A stretch of DNA of 64,000 nt from NCBI RefSeq assembly GCF_029955155.1, contig NZ_JAPNOZ010000012.1:1061753-1125752 (forward strand), in the 5' to 3' direction. This DNA comes from Psychrobacillus sp. NEAU-3TGS (lineage in GTDB: Bacteria; Bacillota; Bacilli; Bacillales_A; Planococcaceae). Shown here piece after piece: positions 8,561-17,280 of the stretch. The translations under genes and the position numbers were made by a program. Within the stretch, counting starts at the first letter, position 1, and every line of letters starts with the position of its first letter. Below the pieces are notes generated by a model. The model was given only the letters and a program-made list of their open reading frames with translations. It did no database searches and was not told the DNA's origin.

Positions 8561-9914
8561 AACCAATAATTACTCGTTCTTTTGGATAATGATATTTGGT
8601 TTTATTGCTTTTTCCTCCCAGTGAAAATAAGAAAGAAAGCATGCCTACACGACCTATAAACATTAGAACCATCATCGTTATTTTTCCTATATCCGACAAC
8701 TCAGTTGTAACTCCAAGCGTCATTCCGCATGTTCCAAAAGCAGAAGTAATTTCAAAAATTAGCATGGTAACTGGTATTTCTGGTTCTGTAACAGAAAGTA
8801 AAATAGTTGCTGCAAAAACCATTATTAATGCAAGGATAATTACCGCAAAGGCTCGAAAGACATCAATCAAATGTATTTCTCGGTTAAAAACTTGTAGACT
8901 GTCTTTTCCTCTTGAAAAATTGATCAAAAACAATAAGGCCACGGCAAAGGTCGTTGTACGTATTCCTCCACCTACAGAACTTGGAGAAGCTCCGATAAAC
9001 ATCAGAACACTCATTAAAAATTCCGTTCCCTCGTTAAATAGCGTTATATCCATCGTCGTTAGTCCAGCAGATCTTGTTGAAACGGAGTGAAAAAAAGCCG
9101 CAAAAAACTTTTCATGCCACGGCATCTCTTTAAAGGAATTGAACATTTCAAGTAAAAAAATCATCACTGTTCCAAATAGCAGAAGAATACCATATGTAAT
9201 CGTAGTAAGTTTCGTAAAAAGAGAAAAACGAAAGTTTTTATTTTTATTCTTTAAAAATGTTTTTACTTCTATTAGAACTGGGAATCCAATAGCACCGAAA
9301 ACGATTAAAAAGCTAGTTATAATTTGGATAAAATAATCATTATGATATGGCACTAATGAATGGCCTGTAATATCGAATCCCGCATTAGTAGTGGCGGAAA
9401 CAGAAGTAAAAATTCCTTGCATCATCGCTTGCTTAAATGAATCATAATACTGTGTAAAATATAAAGTTAATAAGATTGCACCGATTAACTGAATTAACAG
9501 CAGAATCTTTATAATTTCCCTTATTAAGTGCACGACACCCGACATAGTTGACTGGTTGTGGTCGACCATTATAAGTTGTCGTTCTCGCAAGCCAATTTTT
9601 TTACCAGAAATAAGCCAAATAAAGGTTCCCAATGACATAATTCCAATGCCACCAAGCTGTAAAATGAATATAATCATCACATATCCGAACACGCTGTAAG
9701 TTTCCGATATATCAATGGTTGTTAGTCCGGTAACACTTACTGCACTTACGGCAGTAAATAAACTATCTATAAACTCTACTTCTACTCCTGGCTTATGAAC
9801 CCCAGGTAAACTGAGTAAAATAACGGAAACTGCAATGGCGATAAAATAATAGGTCACAATTGCTTGTGCGGGGGTAAATTTAGATTTCAGTTTTAGTTGG
9901 GATGATTGTTTCAT
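8559..9914 (-). CDS. TrkH/KtrB-type potassium transporter membrane subunit
   Basis: A 451-residue multi-pass protein with the four pore-loop repeats of the SKT superfamily. They include SVTGLTTIDIS, SATTNAGFDITG, SAGLTTMDIT and SAFGTCGMTLG, each with the conserved filter Gly. Length and sequence fit KtrB/KtrD rather than the longer proteobacterial TrkH. KtrB works as a dimer with a cytoplasmic RCK ring (KtrA or KtrC), which is not encoded here. A weak AAAGGAAC ribosome site precedes the ATG. Confidence 0.88.
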   Translation of the reverse strand: MKQSSQLKLKSKFTPAQAIVTYYFIAIAVSVILLSLPGVHKPGVEVEFIDSLFTAVSAVSVTGLTTIDISETYSVFGYVMIIFILQLGGIGIMSLGTFIWLISGKKIGLRERQLIMVDHNQSTMSGVVHLIREIIKILLLIQLIGAILLTLYFTQYYDSFKQAMMQGIFTSVSATTNAGFDITGHSLVPYHNDYFIQIITSFLIVFGAIGFPVLIEVKTFLKNKNKNFRFSLFTKLTTITYGILLLFGTVMIFLLEMFNSFKEMPWHEKFFAAFFHSVSTRSAGLTTMDITLFNEGTEFLMSVLMFIGASPSSVGGGIRTTTFAVALLFLINFSRGKDSLQVFNREIHLIDVFRAFAVIILALIMVFAATILLSVTEPEIPVTMLIFEITSAFGTCGMTLGVTTELSDIGKITMMVLMFIGRVGMLSFLFSLGGKSNKTKYHYPKERVIIG

Positions 9915-9956
9915 ACATATTAGTTCCTTTCAGACATTCCTGTTAACCCATTGTAA

Positions 9957-10001
9957 AAAAAAAAGCATAAAAAGATAGTTAAAACTATCTTTTTATGCTT
10001 T
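9957..10001 (-). terminator. Terminator of terC gene
   Basis: The arms AAGCATAAAAAGATAGT and ACTATCTTTTTATGCTT have a 3-4 base loop and are followed by a T run on the minus strand. Confidence 0.85.
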
Positions 10002-10006
10002 ACATA

Positions 10007-10798
10007 TTATTTCTTTGCTTCAGTATTTTTATATTTCGCTACTCCTAGTACATAACCACCAATAGCAATGATAAATAATACAGTCCAGAATATGATACTC
10101 CAAGTTGTAGAATGTGGGAAATGCTCATCTAATACGCCAACACCTGGATGTGAAAGTGTTAATACCGCAAGTTTAACCCCTACCCAACCAACGATTAAAA
10201 ATGCAGCTGTTTCAAGCGTAGGATATTTCTCTAATAATTGAACAAATTTATGTGCAGCAAATCGCATAATAATCAGTCCAACTACACCACCAAAGAACAT
10301 AACGGAGAATTGTCCCGCATTAATGCCACCAATATCAAAATTACCTACATGTGGTAAAGTAACGGCAATTGCAACAGCTGCAAGCATAGAGTCAATTGCA
10401 AAAGCAATATCCGCTAGCTCAACTTTTAAAACAGTCATCCAGAAACCAGAACCTTTTTTCTCTTTTCCTTGAACTGCATCTTCCAAACCATCGGATTCCT
10501 CTTCGTCTCCACCCTTACGCTGATCATAAATATGCTTAATGGAGATGAACAACAAGTAAGCTGCTCCGATTGCTTGCACTTGCCAAATGTTCACTAAAAA
10601 TGTGATCATAAATAAAGCTAAAAATCTAAATACAAAGGCACCGAGTAATCCATAAAATAATGCTTTTTTCTGCTTATCCTTTGGTAAATGTTTTACCATT
10701 ACAGCCATTACGACTGCATTGTCGGCTGCAAGTAACCCCTCTAAACCGACTAGTACAAGTAATACCCAACCATACTCCAACAAAATTCCTAAATCCAT
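10007..10798 (-). CDS. TerC family membrane protein, probable Mn2+ exporter (MeeF/MeeY-like)
   Basis: About 263 residues with seven or so membrane helices and the TerC signatures EGLLAADNAVVMAVMV and VELADIAFAIDSMLAA, whose acidic residues are thought to bind metal. B. subtilis homologues YceF and YkoY (MeeF, MeeY) export Mn2+ and supply metal to secreted enzymes. The open frame extends 17 codons upstream through the leader terminator. The real start is the ATG at 10798 behind AAGGAGG. The yybP-ykoY leader strongly supports Mn control. Confidence 0.88.
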   Translation of the reverse strand: MDLGILLEYGWVLLVLVGLEGLLAADNAVVMAVMVKHLPKDKQKKALFYGLLGAFVFRFLALFMITFLVNIWQVQAIGAAYLLFISIKHIYDQRKGGDEEESDGLEDAVQGKEKKGSGFWMTVLKVELADIAFAIDSMLAAVAIAVTLPHVGNFDIGGINAGQFSVMFFGGVVGLIIMRFAAHKFVQLLEKYPTLETAAFLIVGWVGVKLAVLTLSHPGVGVLDEHFPHSTTWSIIFWTVLFIIAIGGYVLGVAKYKNTEAKK

Positions 10799-10976
10799 CA
10801 ATATCCTCCTTTTTTGCAAATAAAAAGACCCTTGCCTAAAAAAAGGCAAAGGTCTTGCTAAGCAAAATTAATAATTGCTATCATAACCGATGGCAAAAGC
10901 CATGTAATGACGACTATGAAATAGGTTTCCCTATAGCTACTCCCCTTTGACATACGTCAAAAGTGTATTCTATTAT
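10799..10976 (-). promoter_or_regulatory. yybP-ykoY manganese riboswitch leader
   Basis: The minus-strand leader carries the hallmark GGGGAGTAG (10937-10945) and GTCGTCA (about 10908-10914) blocks of the yybP-ykoY aptamer. An intrinsic terminator follows it (arms AAGACCTTTGCCT and AGGCAAGGGTCTT, 10822-10856, then T5) just upstream of the ribosome site. In this class Mn2+ binding prevents termination and turns on a Mn exporter gene, as expected for the downstream TerC protein. Aptamer borders (about 10860-10950) are approximate. Confidence 0.85.
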
Positions 10977-10983
10977 GACATTA

Positions 10984-11012
10984 ATTATACTGGCTGTTTT
11001 ATCATTTGTAAA
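10984..11012 (-). promoter_or_regulatory. Sigma-A promoter of the riboswitch-terC transcript
   Basis: On the minus strand TTTACA (11007-11012) and TATAAT (10984-10989) are exactly 17 bases apart. This places the transcript start just upstream of the aptamer. Confidence 0.75.
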
Positions 11013-11120
11013 CATATATTACTTAATTGTAAGGTCACTTCTGTTGATACACAAATTTACACTTTATAATTGTCGTTACCAAAAGCGCTCATATTTAGAA
11101 ACCTAAGTTGTAAAAGTAAT

Positions 11121-14100
11121 TTACTGACTACTTTTCGTTCTATGGGATGAAGCTTTTTTTCTCGTTTCTTTATCAAATAAACTGTAAATCACCGGTACAA
11201 CATATAACGTTAAAAATGTTGAACTGATCAGACCACCAATCACAGTAATACCCATCGGCTGATTAATTTCCGTTCCTTCTCCTATTCCTAAAGCGAGTGG
11301 TACTAGCCCAAGAATAGTTGTGAGTGCAGTCATTAATATAGGTCGCACTCGGTCTTTTACCGATGTTGTAATCGCTTCATATGAACCTATACCTTGTTCT
11401 TTCCGCTGATTAATATAGTCCACCAAGACAATTCCGTTATTTACGACAATACCAACGAGGATAAGAATTCCAATTACCGCTGAAATACTAATCGGAGTAG
11501 CCGTTGTGAATAAACCGATAAATATACCAATAGTAATAAGAGGTACTGTAAACATAATGACAAATGGATATTTATAAGATTCAAATTGTGCTGCCATCAC
11601 GATATACACTAGCACAACTGCTAATACAACAGCCAAAATCATATCATTTTTCGCATTATCCAATAACTCTCTATCTCCACCAAAAGAGACACTTACATTG
11701 TCTTCTAATGCAGCTTTGTCAATTGCTTCATCGACCATATCAGACATATCCCCTAACGAATAAGTTGACTCATACTTAATCGTAAAAGTTACCGCTCCTG
11801 CCTGATCCACTCTTCGTATCGTCAAAGGTCCTTCTGCAATTTTAACATCCGCCACATCCTGCAACGTAATATATAAACCTGAAGGAGTTCTTAGTTTTAA
11901 TTGTTTCAATTGATCAACACTGTTTTTAAAGGCTTCATCATATTGCACATAAACCCCATACACATCTTCTTGCTCCGAAATAATTTGCGTAGCAAATGCT
12001 CCTCTTGTTACGTTATTGACAGTTTGAGCTATTTGAACTGGCGCAAATCCATATTCTAAAGCAGCTTCTCGCTTTACAGTAATTTGTACTTCTTCAATAG
12101 TCTCTGTTAAATCATTTCTAAAGCTGATAACACCTGGCATTTTTTCTACTTCATCGATAATTGCATGCAATGATTTATTAAGCTGTTCGTTGTCTACAGA
12201 AGATACGGTGAAAGAGATTGAATTTGGTGCTGAACCTGCAGCAGTTTGCATATTAAAGTTCACTTCGACATTTTCTCCAACTATCTCTTTTACTTTAGGC
12301 TGTACTTCATCAACAAAGGTGAAAATAGAACGCTCTCTTTTTTCTAAAGGAATCATTTTCACATATATTTCTGCCCGATTGGACATAGATGTTCCTCTGG
12401 ACTGCCCTTCTTGAGTACCTCCGACAAAGCTTACATACACTTCTACGTCCTCTTCTTTTTGTAATTGCTGTTCTATTTTCTTTACTACTTCATCTGTTGC
12501 CGCTAAGGCAGCGCCATTTTCTAGTCTTACAGCAATTGTTACAAAGCCTTCATCCGTCACCGGTAAAAATTCTGTACCAACACGGAATAAGCCAATCGTA
12601 GAAATGATTAATAAAACAGTCGTAATAGAAAGGATTATTAAACGATGAGATAAAGCCCATCTGACCGATCGCTCGAAATTGTTATACGCCTTTGACCGAC
12701 GTCTTTTTGCTTCAATATTCCCTCTTGGCTTCTTCAACATTCTACTCGCCATCATAGGAACTACCGTTAATGCAACTATTAGCGATGCAAATAAACTAAA
12801 CGAAATGGTTAAAGCAAACTCTGTAAAAATTTGACCAATCAGACCAGATAAAAATAATACTGGTACAAAAACTGCAACCGTTGTTAATGTCGAAGCAATA
12901 ATTGCACCTGCAACTTCTTTTGTTCCAATCGAAGCTGCTTCTTTTGGATTTTTTCCTAGACCTAAATGCCTTTCAATATTTTCAATTACGACAATAGAAT
13001 TATCCACTAGCATACCAATGCCGAGCGCTAGTGCTCCTAAAGTCATAATGTTCAAAGAGAATCCTGCAAAATAAATTAGAACAAAAGTGACAATAACAGA
13101 ATAAGGGATAGCAATTCCAATAATAATAGGGCTTTTAATGCCTTTTAAAAAGACGAATAGCACAAGCATTGCTAACACTGCACCTGATAAAAGGCTTGTC
13201 CCAATATTGTCGATGGCTGCTTTTACATAGTCTCCTTGATCAAATAGTATATTTGCTTTTATATCTTTATAAGCTTCTTTCGCAAGCTGCTCGTCCAATG
13301 CTTGTTGAAATGCTTTGGAAACACTGGCTGTATTTGCCCCTGATTCTTGAAAAACGGAAAGTAAAACGGCTGGTTCATCATTCGCCCTTGTATCTGAATT
13401 CTGTTCTTGTTCAGCTAGCTCTACAGTAGCAACATCTGCAATCGTTATTTTTTTACCGTCCAACGGGTTGACTGTGATAACGAGATTTTTAATGTCTTCC
13501 ACTGTTGTAAGTGTACTAACAATTCGAGTAGTAAGGTATTTTTTATCTGCAGTTTCGATTGGATTACCAGGGAGCGATATATTATTTGCTTGGATTAATT
13601 TCACAATATCCGCTTGGGTAAGTCCTTTTTCTTCTAACTTTTGCTGGTTCAGTTGAATTTGTACTTCTTCAACTATCGAACCAGAGACATTAACACTTGC
13701 TACACCTTCCGTACTTACAAGATCCTTTTCTAACTTTTCAGCTACTAAGCGAATATCTTCAGATGTACTCGATCCACTTAATGCGAGTTGAATTACTGGA
13801 AACTGAGAGGGATCAAATTTTATAAACTGTGGTTTGATCGCATCTTCCGGTAATACCGTCATATCTAGTCGTTGCATCACATCTAGTTCAACGTCATCCA
13901 TATCGGTTGACCATTCAAATTCCAGTAATATAAAATTAGCGCCTTCCTGAGAAGTACTTCTTATGGATTTAATCCCGGGCAACGTACTTAACGAAGACTC
14001 TAGTGGCTTTGTAATTTTTTCATTCACTTCTACTGGACCTGCCCCAGGATAACTCGCTACTACAACCGCTACTGGAGGATTTAAGTCTGGGATGAGCGTA

Positions 14101-14201
14101 ATTGGTATTTTGAAAAATGAAACTCCGCCTAAAATGATGATTAAAAACATGATGACCGTTGTAAATACCGGCCTTTTTATAGAGAAATTACTTATGTTCA
14201 T
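11121..14201 (-). CDS. RND superfamily efflux transporter (SwrC/AcrB-like)
   Basis: About 1026 residues with the RND layout: helix 1, a large periplasmic-type loop, helices 2-6, then a repeat of the same. Signatures include FSIKRPVFTTVIMFLIII at the N-terminus and GIGMLVDNSIVVIENIERH in helix 4. In Gram-positives the family includes SwrC (YerP), linked to surfactin and lipid-like compound efflux. No adaptor protein is encoded nearby. The open frame begins 20 codons earlier, but the ATG at 14201 follows AGAAGGTGGA at proper spacing and begins at the family's usual N-terminus (MNISNFSIKRP). Confidence 0.88.
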   Translation of the reverse strand: MNISNFSIKRPVFTTVIMFLIIILGGVSFFKIPITLIPDLNPPVAVVVASYPGAGPVEVNEKITKPLESSLSTLPGIKSIRSTSQEGANFILLEFEWSTDMDDVELDVMQRLDMTVLPEDAIKPQFIKFDPSQFPVIQLALSGSSTSEDIRLVAEKLEKDLVSTEGVASVNVSGSIVEEVQIQLNQQKLEEKGLTQADIVKLIQANNISLPGNPIETADKKYLTTRIVSTLTTVEDIKNLVITVNPLDGKKITIADVATVELAEQEQNSDTRANDEPAVLLSVFQESGANTASVSKAFQQALDEQLAKEAYKDIKANILFDQGDYVKAAIDNIGTSLLSGAVLAMLVLFVFLKGIKSPIIIGIAIPYSVIVTFVLIYFAGFSLNIMTLGALALGIGMLVDNSIVVIENIERHLGLGKNPKEAASIGTKEVAGAIIASTLTTVAVFVPVLFLSGLIGQIFTEFALTISFSLFASLIVALTVVPMMASRMLKKPRGNIEAKRRRSKAYNNFERSVRWALSHRLIILSITTVLLIISTIGLFRVGTEFLPVTDEGFVTIAVRLENGAALAATDEVVKKIEQQLQKEEDVEVYVSFVGGTQEGQSRGTSMSNRAEIYVKMIPLEKRERSIFTFVDEVQPKVKEIVGENVEVNFNMQTAAGSAPNSISFTVSSVDNEQLNKSLHAIIDEVEKMPGVISFRNDLTETIEEVQITVKREAALEYGFAPVQIAQTVNNVTRGAFATQIISEQEDVYGVYVQYDEAFKNSVDQLKQLKLRTPSGLYITLQDVADVKIAEGPLTIRRVDQAGAVTFTIKYESTYSLGDMSDMVDEAIDKAALEDNVSVSFGGDRELLDNAKNDMILAVVLAVVLVYIVMAAQFESYKYPFVIMFTVPLITIGIFIGLFTTATPISISAVIGILILVGIVVNNGIVLVDYINQRKEQGIGSYEAITTSVKDRVRPILMTALTTILGLVPLALGIGEGTEINQPMGITVIGGLISSTFLTLYVVPVIYSLFDKETRKKASSHRTKSSQ

Positions 14202-14306
14202 CGTTGGGTCCACCTTCTCTTTTGCTAATACTATCATATGCTTTAGGCGGAAAGAGTTCAAATTTAATATGGAGAAAAATAATGAGGAATGCTGTGTGAA
14301 AGGTGG

Positions 14307-14421
14307 ATCTTGCGATATGAGATGGCTATCTTGCGATTCTTGAGGGCTATCATACGATTTCTGGAGTCTACTTTGCGATTTTAAATATATACCTTCCGAT
14401 TCAAGATTTCTATCTTAAGAT
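14307..14421. repeat. Degenerate tandem repeat with strict 21-bp period
   Basis: Six copies of a 10-base core related to ATCTTGCGAT start at 14307, 14328, 14349, 14370, 14391 and 14412, exactly 21 bases apart. The bases between cores are also partly alike (GGCT before, TTCTNGA after). The block fills the gap between the RND gene and prfC, upstream of the former and downstream of the latter. It shows no convincing ribosome site or coding frame. See findings. Confidence 0.75.
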
Positions 14422-14451
14422 TGAACAATCTCTCTAACAATTCTCCAAAAG

Positions 14452-14483
14452 AAAAGACCACCATTTAAAAAGGCGGTCTTCTT
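14452..14483 (-). terminator. Terminator of prfC
   Basis: The arms AAGACCACC and GGCGGTCTT have one mismatch and A/T-rich flanks. Confidence 0.7.
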
Positions 14484-14485
14484 GC

Positions 14486-16060
14486 TTAAAGTAGATTATA
14501 CAATTTAATATGCTCATATTTATCTTGGAACCAGCGTGTTGCAAACTCATTTTCAAATAGGAATACATAGTTGTCGTAGCGATCTTTTACAAGCATGCTT
14601 CGTGGACCAGTCATTGATTCTTTTACATCTTCTTCGTTTTCAATCCAACGAGCTACTTTCGATCCAATTGGTTCCATGCGAACTTCTACATTGTATTCGT
14701 TTTTCATACGATGCTCAAATACTTCAAATTGAAGCTGTCCAACTGCTCCTAAAATAACTTCTTCCGTGTGCAGTGTTTTGTAATATTGAATCGCACCTTC
14801 TTGTACTAATTGTAAAATACCTTTATGGAAGTGCTTAGATTTCAATACGTTTTTCGCGGTAACTTTAACGAATAACTCTGGTGTAAATTGAGGTAGCGCT
14901 TCATATTGAAATGCCTTCTTCCCGCCAACTACTGTATCTCCGATTTGATAGTTACCAACATCATAAAGGCCGATAATATCTCCCGCTACAGCCGTTTCTA
15001 CTGTTTCACGGTCATCCGCTAAAAACTGCGTAGATTGCGTTACTTTAAATGTTTTTCCTGTTCGAGCAAGTGTAATTGTCATACCTCTTTCAAACTTCCC
15101 TGAAACAATTCGAACGAATGCAATACGATCTCGGTGAGCCGGGTTCATATTTGCTTGAATTTTGAAAATGAAACCAGAGAATTCTTCATTTAAAGGATTC
15201 ACCTCTTCCTCATTGTTCGTGTGACGAGGTTGAGGTGTCGGTGCGAATTGTAAGTATGTTTCTAAAAATGTTTGGACCCCGAAATTGGTTAAAGCACTGC
15301 CGAAAAATACTGGCGTTAAATCTCCTGCAAGTACTTTTTCTTTATCAAAATCATTTCCTGCCTCATTTAAAAGCATAATGTCTTCCATTGCTTGCGTATA
15401 ATAGGAAGTTTGTTTCATGGAATGATCGACCGCTAGCTCACCTTCTTCATCTAAAGGCAGGAATCGTTCCTCTTCTTCCGTACGGAATTGTTCAATTCGG
15501 TTATTATAGCGATCATAGATTCCTAAAAACTCTTTACCCATACCGATTGGCCAGTTCATCGCGTAAGACTGAATCCCTAGTACTTCTTCCAACTCTTCCA
15601 TTAGCTCTAGTGGCTCTTTCCCTTGGCGGTCAAGCTTGTTAATGAATGTGAAAATCGGAATTCCACGCATACGACAAACTTTAAATAATTTTAATGTTTG
15701 TGCTTCAATCCCTTTTGCAGCATCCACAATCATTACTGCACTATCGACAGCCATTAAAGTACGATACGTATCTTCACTGAAATCTTGGTGACCAGGTGTA
15801 TCTAATATATTAATCCGGCAATCATTAAAGTCGAATTGCATAACGGATGATGTAACGGAAATACCACGTTGTTTCTCAATTTCCATCCAGTCTGATGTTG
15901 CAAATTTCCCTGACTTCTTCCCTTTTACTGTTCCTGCATCACGAATTGCTCCACCAAAGTATAAAAGCTTTTCCGTAATAGTTGTTTTACCAGCATCCGG
16001 GTGAGAAATGATTGCAAAGGTTCTTCTCTTTAATATTTCATCTTGTGTTTTTATGTCCAT
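14486..16060 (-). CDS. prfC: Peptide chain release factor 3
   Basis: A 524-residue translational GTPase. G1 ([16 protein letters not shown]), G3 ([15 protein letters not shown]) and G4 (NKLDR) are intact, with the RF3-specific stretch [15 protein letters not shown] at the start and RF3-type C-terminal domains. RF3 recycles RF1/RF2 from the ribosome after termination. It is absent from B. subtilis 168 but common in other Bacillota including Planococcaceae. The ATG lies behind AGAAGGAG. Confidence 0.92.
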   Translation of the reverse strand: MDIKTQDEILKRRTFAIISHPDAGKTTITEKLLYFGGAIRDAGTVKGKKSGKFATSDWMEIEKQRGISVTSSVMQFDFNDCRINILDTPGHQDFSEDTYRTLMAVDSAVMIVDAAKGIEAQTLKLFKVCRMRGIPIFTFINKLDRQGKEPLELMEELEEVLGIQSYAMNWPIGMGKEFLGIYDRYNNRIEQFRTEEEERFLPLDEEGELAVDHSMKQTSYYTQAMEDIMLLNEAGNDFDKEKVLAGDLTPVFFGSALTNFGVQTFLETYLQFAPTPQPRHTNNEEEVNPLNEEFSGFIFKIQANMNPAHRDRIAFVRIVSGKFERGMTITLARTGKTFKVTQSTQFLADDRETVETAVAGDIIGLYDVGNYQIGDTVVGGKKAFQYEALPQFTPELFVKVTAKNVLKSKHFHKGILQLVQEGAIQYYKTLHTEEVILGAVGQLQFEVFEHRMKNEYNVEVRMEPIGSKVARWIENEEDVKESMTGPRSMLVKDRYDNYVFLFENEFATRWFQDKYEHIKLYNLL

Positions 16061-16085
16061 TCTGTTATATCTCCTTCTTATTCAC

Positions 16086-17195
16086 TTATTTATCATATGG
16101 ATTTAAGGCAAAAAAAACAAGATAAAGAATCGGTTTTCGCCGATTCTTACAAATTTTTGAGTTCACATAAGCGAATAGAAGCTCTGCTGTATTCTTTAGT
16201 GAATCTATATGTGTACGCTCGTATGCATGGGAAGCTTCAATTCCCGGCCCAAATAGCGCATGCTTCACATCAAAACCTGCACGAATTGCAGCTGACGCAT
16301 CTGAACCATAATAAGGATAGATATCTAGTTTGTAATCAATATTTTCTTGCTGTGCCATACTCACCAATTGTCGCGTCAATTCGTAATGGTACGGACCTGA
16401 AGAGTCCTTCGCACATATAGATACAGTATATTCGTCAGATGTTTGACCATCTCCGATTGCCCCCATATCTACTGCAATATATTCTACTGTTTGGGCAGGA
16501 ATATTTGAGTTTCCACCATACCCTATTTCCTCATTGTTGGATATATAAAAATGCGTTGTATGCGGTAATGCTACATTACTCTCTTTTAATGTTTTAATTA
16601 GCTGTAATAATAGTGCTGTACTTGCCTTATCATCTAAATGACGAGATTTAATAAAACCTGTGTCTGTCTCCTCGAAGCGTGGATCGAATGATACAAAATC
16701 TCCTACTTCAATGCCAAGTGCTCTTGTTTCTTCTGCATTTGTTACTTTTTCATCGATTCGCACTTCAATATTTTGTTCATCTCTTGGTAGAGCACTTGCG
16801 TTTTTATATACATGGACGGTTGTTTGATGCATGAGAATCGTTCCACGAATTTTTTTACCACTTGCTGTATGAATCGTGCAATATTCACCTTCGACAGCAT
16901 TCCAATTAAAACCGCCAACCATTGTTAGTTTTAATCTTCCGCTTGATTTTACTTCCTTCACCATTGCACCTAATGTATCGGTATGAGCTGTCAAGAGACG
17001 ATGTTTTGAATCATCTTCTCCTTTAATAGTAGCGATTAACGCTCCTTTATTTGTTCGAATATAAACAACTTGAAGGTCTTTTAATATATTCTCCATAAAC
17101 TCCATAATTTCTTGTGTATATCCGGACGGACTTGGTATTTCCACTAATTGTTTTAATAATGTAACAGTTTCTTCTTTGTTAAAGGTAAACGACAT
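16086..17195 (-). CDS. M42 family metallo-aminopeptidase (YtoP-like), probable 3' frame error
   Basis: A 369-residue M42 peptidase with the metal ligands in LTAHTDTLGAMV (His/Asp), KSRHLDDKAS, NNEEIGYGGN (catalytic Glu pair), AVDMGAIG and GIEASHAYER. These enzymes are cytoplasmic oligomers trimming peptides. The last 23 or so residues (KNRRKPILYLVFF...) are unlike the family and are translated from the terminator hairpin. One extra A in the A5 run (minus strand, 16154-16158) would give an end of VNSKNL and a stop at 16147, just before the hairpin. I therefore think the true C-terminus is shorter than the raw ORF. Confidence 0.85.
   Translation of the reverse strand: MSFTFNKEETVTLLKQLVEIPSPSGYTQEIMEFMENILKDLQVVYIRTNKGALIATIKGEDDSKHRLLTAHTDTLGAMVKEVKSSGRLKLTMVGGFNWNAVEGEYCTIHTASGKKIRGTILMHQTTVHVYKNASALPRDEQNIEVRIDEKVTNAEETRALGIEVGDFVSFDPRFEETDTGFIKSRHLDDKASTALLLQLIKTLKESNVALPHTTHFYISNNEEIGYGGNSNIPAQTVEYIAVDMGAIGDGQTSDEYTVSICAKDSSGPYHYELTRQLVSMAQQENIDYKLDIYPYYGSDASAAIRAGFDVKHALFGPGIEASHAYERTHIDSLKNTAELLFAYVNSKICKNRRKPILYLVFFALNPYDK
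16108..16149 (-). terminator. Terminator lying inside the M42 peptidase reading frame
   Basis: The arms AAGAATCGG (16125-16133) and CCGATTCTT (16140-16148) are followed on the minus strand by T8. The peptidase ORF as given reads through it, which is abnormal; see the peptidase entry. Confidence 0.75.
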
Positions 17196-17280
17196 TTCCT
17201 ATTCCCTCCTAGTCTTCTTTCTATAGTAACAAAAATCTTTTCTATCGTAAAAGTGAACTTTCGCTCTGATGTTTCTCTTA

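Noticed and set aside
10799-10849. Longer TerC protein starting at 10849
   Set aside because: The extra 17 codons cross the riboswitch terminator hairpin and the AAGGAGG site, which points to the ATG at 10798.
14307-14421. Phased repeats as a CRISPR array
   Set aside because: The unit is only 21 bp in all with a drifting core, there are no unique spacers of uniform length and no cas genes.
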